Under the pieces are notes generated by a model. It was not told where the DNA came from. It worked only from the letters and a program-made list of their open reading frames with translations, and searched no databases. Source: Centroberyx gerrardi (Eukaryota; Chordata; Actinopteri; Beryciformes; Berycidae). Taken from it: a DNA stretch of 64,000 nucleotides. Both the position numbers and the translations under genes were made by a program. Numbering within the stretch: position 1 is the first letter of the stretch; every line of letters begins with the position of its first letter. The stretch is from the NCBI RefSeq assembly GCF_048128805.1, contig NC_135997.1, positions 11,305,616 to 11,369,615 on the forward strand, in the 5' to 3' direction. This document shows positions 60,010 to 64,000 of this stretch, piece after piece.

Positions 60010-60540
60010 TTCTACTGTACAGTCTTCAGTTCATATTGTGCAGTGTGAATGTTTGTTCTCGCCCAGCCTGTAGGCAGCCTGCTGCGTTAACAGTGTTGAC
60101 ACAGCAAGGAGCCATTTCAAAACCTTTGCTGCAAGAAGAAAGGACAATGTTGATTCATTCCTGTGAATGAAGATCCATACAGATTGGTCTCCAGACAAAT
60201 ACACTAAACCAAGTTGGTCCATATTTTTAATGCATTTTAACTTACAGAAAAGTTATAGCTATTTTGATACGCCGTACTGTATGCAACAACTGAACCTTGA
60301 TAAGCACTTGCTCAGCCAGTTTAACTGCTGTAGGTTAGTTGGAGGTTATCGCTGCTGTTAAAAAATCACTGGTGAAGTTTTTTCCCCATCCTGACATAAT
60401 AAATCCTCTTTATGAAGCAATATACAAATACATTTCTCTGATCTATGAAAGGCATTTTAATACAAGCCCATGTAATGAAAAAACAGCTTTAAATGAAAAA
60501 GATGTTGCTAAATGTAACACTGAATAAATGTAAGCGACAT

Positions 60541-60546
60541 TTTATT
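60541..60546 (-). terminator. Poly(A) signal of the 60671-63827 gene
   Basis: AATAAA on the minus strand (TTTATT on plus), 125 nt beyond the stop codon. Confidence 0.6.
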
Positions 60547-60670
60547 AAATAGGTTTTTGACCTTGCAGGTGTGGTGCATTGTGGTCCACTGATTGTACAA
60601 TCGTATATTAGCTTTCACTGTGGAGAGAGATTGAGATGAGATTCTGTTTCACCTTGTTTTTCAAAGCAAC

Positions 60671-63600
60671 CTAGAAGGTAAAAGTGTCAGTAAAACGTAT
60701 GATTTTGGGCTTATATGTGTGTTTCACTGAAGGATCCCCGTAGTTTATAGTTCTGTATTTTGGTCTATCCTTCTGCTTGTTTGTCTGAGATTGAATCTGA
60801 TTAGGTAGTGCCAGGACCGGGGTCTTGCTTTCTTCAAACAATGCCTTAGTGGTAGGGATCTCAGAAAGTCTAAAACTGTGCAGCGCATCTGTATCTCTCC
60901 TGTCCTCGGATGTTACTCTTCCCTCTTTTCCCTCCTCTTCCTCGTCTCTCTCCTGCAGTTCCCCCTCTGCTGCTTTGTTTTGTGTTGCTGTAGTGAGGGT
61001 TTGCACTTTGATGTCAGGATGGTGTGAGTGGAGGGCTTTTAAATTTCCTGATGTCATGCACCCAGTGTTAAAATCAGTCATTGAAGTATCAGAGGTTGAA
61101 GGCAACATGGTGACCACAGTATCTTCAGGGTGCGGTGCTGATTGGGGCGAGGAGTCAGTCTGATCAGCTCCTTGTAGATGATCTAATCCATAACCTCGCG
61201 GGATGAGGTACTTGGGCAACCGTCTTTGAGTGATCACAGCTTGGGGTGGATCCAGCTCTCCCATTGCCCTTTCTAATAAGGGGGTGTCTGAGGTTGAATC
61301 TGTGTACGTACAAAGTCCCTTGCTTTGGGGTTTTGTAGTGCAACTCCCTTGACGAACTCTCGCAGAAAGTCCGCATGTGCTTGCCTCCATGTGAGAGCAC
61401 TGCAGGGCCACATGAGGAGCTTCTTTCACCACGTTAGGTATGTGTTGGTCAGGTGAGTTTTCTGAAGTCCCAGGTTTGGGTTCCTCGAAATATTGTTTAG
61501 TTGAGGACTCGGCACAAGCCAAAGACCGCACAGAAGGGCAGGGCAGGACGGTTGTGCTTGCCTCCATGTGAGAAGACTGTAGGGCCACATGAGGAGCTTC
61601 TCTCATCAGGTTAAGTGACTTTTCCAAGTGTGTTCTCGGTGTGTTTTCTGAAGTCCCAGGTTTGGGTTCCTTGAAATATTCTTTAGAAGAGGACTCGGCA
61701 CAAGCCAAAGACCGCACAGAAGGGCAGGGCAGGACGGTTGTGCTTGCCTCCATGTGAGAAGACTGTAGGGCCACATGAGGAGCTTCTCTCATCAGGTTAA
61801 GTGACTTTTCCAAGTGTGTTCTCGGTGTGTTTTCTGAAGTCCCAGGTTTGGGTTCCTTGAAATATTCTTTAGAAGAGGACTCGGCACAAGCCAAAGACCG
61901 CACAGAAGGGCAGGGCAGGACAGTTGTGCCTTCGTCCTTGTGAGAACACTGTAGGGCCACATGAGGAGCTTCTCTCATCAGGTTAAGTGACTTTTCCAAG
62001 TGTTGACTCAGTGAGTTTTCTGATGTCCCAGGTTTGGGTTCCTCGAAATATTGTTTAGAAGAGGACTCCGCACAAGCCAAAGACGGCACAGAAGGGCAGG
62101 GTGGGATGGTTGTGCTTGCCTCCATGTGAGAACACTGTAGGGCCACATGAGGAGCTTCTTTTGCCAGGTTAGGTATCTTTTCCAAGTGTCGACTCAGTGA
62201 GTTTTCTGATGTTCCAGGTTTGGGTTCCTCGAAATATTCTTTAGGACAGGGCTCCACACAAGCCAAAGACCGCACAGAAGAGCAGGGTGGGACGGTTGTG
62301 CTTGCCTCCATGTGAGAACACTGTAGGGCCACATGAGGAGCTTCTTTTGCCAGGTTAGATGACTTTTCCAAGTGTCGACTCAGTGAGCTTTCTGATGCCC
62401 CAGGTTTGGGTTCCTCGAAATATTCTTTAGGGGAGGGCTCCGTACAAGCCAAAGACCGCACAGAAGGGCAGGGCAGGATGGCTGCCACACACCAGTTCAC
62501 TGAGGCCTCTACTTGGGGAGAAAGCCTCTGAGGCTCTGGGAGTGACCACTCCACGACAGAAGTTGGACTGAGCAGCTCTAGACGCCCGTATTTTAACTTG
62601 TTAGCGATGCTATGAATTTCCTCAACTGCGCCCTGAATTTCACCATATTTCCCTGAACTCCAAACCTTCACATCCTTATCATAAACTTGACCTTTTACAT
62701 CTTTCAAGGAACCACAATCTTCAACCTTTCGATCTGAAGGCTGGTCCCTCATGTGCTTTGCTCTCAAATTAATTTGTCCTCCCTGATTTGAATTTTCTCT
62801 TGCTGAAACATCTCCTGGCTGATCTGGTCTTTGTTCTTTCCCGTCTGTAGTTGAATGATTTCCTTTTACTTGTTGTCCCACAGATTTACTTTTCATGTGC
62901 TTTTGCTGTCTTTGTTTCTGGACAGTTTGATCGACCTCCTGTTGGTGCCCTTTTTCATGACAAGCTACCATCTCTTTTATATAACTGGTTACCTTGACTC
63001 CTCCAGAAGGCCTTTCATTCGAACTTTTCAAGTCACCTCCCTTACGTACAGTTGCCATGGTTTCAAACTTCTCCATCAATGAAGAAAGAAGGAGCCCTTT
63101 CCCAATGAGTCTTGTCTTGATTGGCTGTTGCCCCTCCATATTCACACCCATTTCCTTCTGCTCAGCCGCGGCAAACCTGGCCACCATGTCCTTCACACTG
63201 CCCCCTCTCTTCAGTCCTTGCCCTCTTTTAGCCTGGTAACTCTCGCCCTTGTGCACGGCAGGCTCCCCATCTTGGTTCTGGTTCCCATTACCGCTCTCTC
63301 TTCCTCTGGAAGGCAGAGCCCCCACCTTCCTTTGGTGGGTGATGGGGGGTTTGGGTGTGGACCTCGTGAATTTGGCCTGGAGGAGCTGGAATGAGGTGAG
63401 GCGCCGGGGTGTCATTTTCCCTGCTGTTTGATTTCCTCCATACTTGTCCGGGAGCTTCTTTTCTCTTGGATCCAACCCACATCTTCTAAGGTTCTTTGCA
63501 CCCGTCCCACCAGTCTTGCCCTGGGTCAGTTTCTGTACATCAGGGATCTGAATGGCAGTGGAATTTGTTTTAAGTTGAGTCTGTTTCGTTGGAGCCTCAG

Positions 63601-63827
63601 CCCCCAGACCAGGCCATTCTCTGTTTCTTGTGTTTCTTTCAGCTTTAATACCCAACCCAGGCCTTTTCACATTTCCATTCATGGTTTTGCGGTCAGGCAG
63701 GTCCTGTGTTAGATACTGCAGGAGACTCTCCAGAATCCCTCGGAGCTCTGGACGGCAGGTCCGGTCTCTGACCAACTTCCTTGCCATACTGACATCAGGG
63801 CCGATACTGGGTTTCTGGTAATCTGGT
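60671..63827 (-). CDS. adprhl1: Terminal coding exon of a gene continuing right; probable long-isoform tail of adprhl1
   Basis: A single 3157-nt exon: acceptor CTCCACAG before 63827, one base completing a split codon, then 1051 codons and a stop at 60671-60673. AATAAA on the minus strand at 60541-60546 is a good poly(A) signal 125 nt past the stop. The protein is Lys/Gln/Ser/Glu/Pro-rich and looks disordered. Two blocks look folded or constrained: an N-terminal helix-like segment (ARKLVRDRTCRPELRGILES) and the C-terminal end (YGDPSVKHTYKPKIIRFTD). In the middle are six tandem 62-residue repeats. I do not recognise the sequence itself. The name rests on position: adprhl1 follows grtp1 on the same strand in human, and I recall that long adprhl1 forms carry a large disordered C-terminal exon. 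The ADP-ribosylhydrolase-like domain would be to the right of the window. Real coding sequence: high confidence; gene name: moderate. Confidence 0.55.
61370..62486 (-). repeat. Six tandem 186-bp coding repeats (62 residues each)
   Basis: Inside the terminal exon, units of the form PCPSVRSLAC-AESSSKEYF-EEPKPGTSEN-HLEK-EAPHVALQCSHMEASTT repeat six times; the last unit is slightly shorter. Units 61555-61740 and 61741-61926 differ by about one base and encode identical peptides, while the outer units have diverged. All copies keep the frame. Confidence 0.93.
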
Positions 63828-64000
63828 CTGTGGAGAATAAAAGACACGCACAACTAAATCCCTGGAGCTGTCTTCAGCTATTACCAAGTATTACTGAGAA
63901 AATAGTTACAGATGTTTTACAGCGGAGTGGAGGGATGCTTTTCAATTCATTCAATTACCTGAACTGTTGTTGGGAAATAGTGTCAGTGTTCGGTGCATGT
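63828..64000 (-). other. Intron upstream of the terminal exon
   Basis: Sequence above the acceptor AG at 63828-63829 contains no coding match and runs to the right edge. The upstream exons of the gene are outside the window. Confidence 0.6.

Noticed and set aside
61370-62486. CRISPR-like regular repeat spacing
   Set aside because: Units are contiguous 186-bp coding repeats in a vertebrate exon, with no spacers or cas genes.
62855-63431. Several plus-strand open frames opposite the large terminal exon
   Set aside because: Shadows of the minus-strand coding exon with no independent signal.

Overview
This is ordinary vertebrate nuclear DNA, most likely from a teleost fish. The genes are split by GT-AG introns, one apparent AT-AC intron is present, and the proteins align with remembered human counterparts. 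The non-coding DNA carries fish-type repeats: a Tc1-like element, hAT-like and other MITEs, a tRNA-derived SINE, an L2/CR1-like LINE and many microsatellites. The species cannot be named from the sequence. There is no prokaryotic, CRISPR or viral gene cluster here.

Layout, left to right. (1) 1-5480, minus strand: the 5' two thirds of fbxl3, the F-box receptor for cryptochromes, whose last coding exon lies beyond the left edge. (2) About 6590-21650, minus strand: tgfbrap1 (Vps3-like CORVET subunit), twelve coding exons, a probable 3.5 kb 3' UTR and a non-coding first exon. (3) 22562-32550, plus strand: cul4a, twenty coding exons, head-to-head with tgfbrap1 across a short shared promoter interval. 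One of its introns appears to be a U12-type AT-AC intron. (4) 34943-43190, plus strand: lamp1, nine coding exons. (5) 43400-53505, minus strand: grtp1, a TBC-domain Rab GAP of eight coding exons, tail-to-tail with lamp1. (6) 54000-60540: repeat-rich intergenic DNA. (7) 60671-63827, minus strand: a 3.16 kb terminal exon of a further gene. It encodes a long low-complexity tail with six tandem 62-residue repeats and is most likely the long-isoform 3' exon of adprhl1, judged by position and orientation.

The order cul4a-lamp1-grtp1-(adprhl1) with the same relative orientations matches human 13q34, so this is a conserved synteny block. fbxl3 (human 13q22) and tgfbrap1 (human 2q12) are joined to it here. 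Two themes run through the genes: cullin-type ubiquitin ligases (FBXL3 in SCF, CUL4A in CRL4) and endolysosomal trafficking (TGFBRAP1, LAMP1, GRTP1). I see this as coincidence of synteny, not an operon-like system.

I did not find a convincing undescribed system. The points most worth a second look are the AT-AC intron in cul4a, the near-identical 186-bp coding repeats in the 3' exon at 60671-63827, the nested transposons, and several perfect inverted repeats. Exon boundaries were placed by hand from splice signals, reading phase and remembered homologues. Each complete coding sequence sums to a multiple of three.
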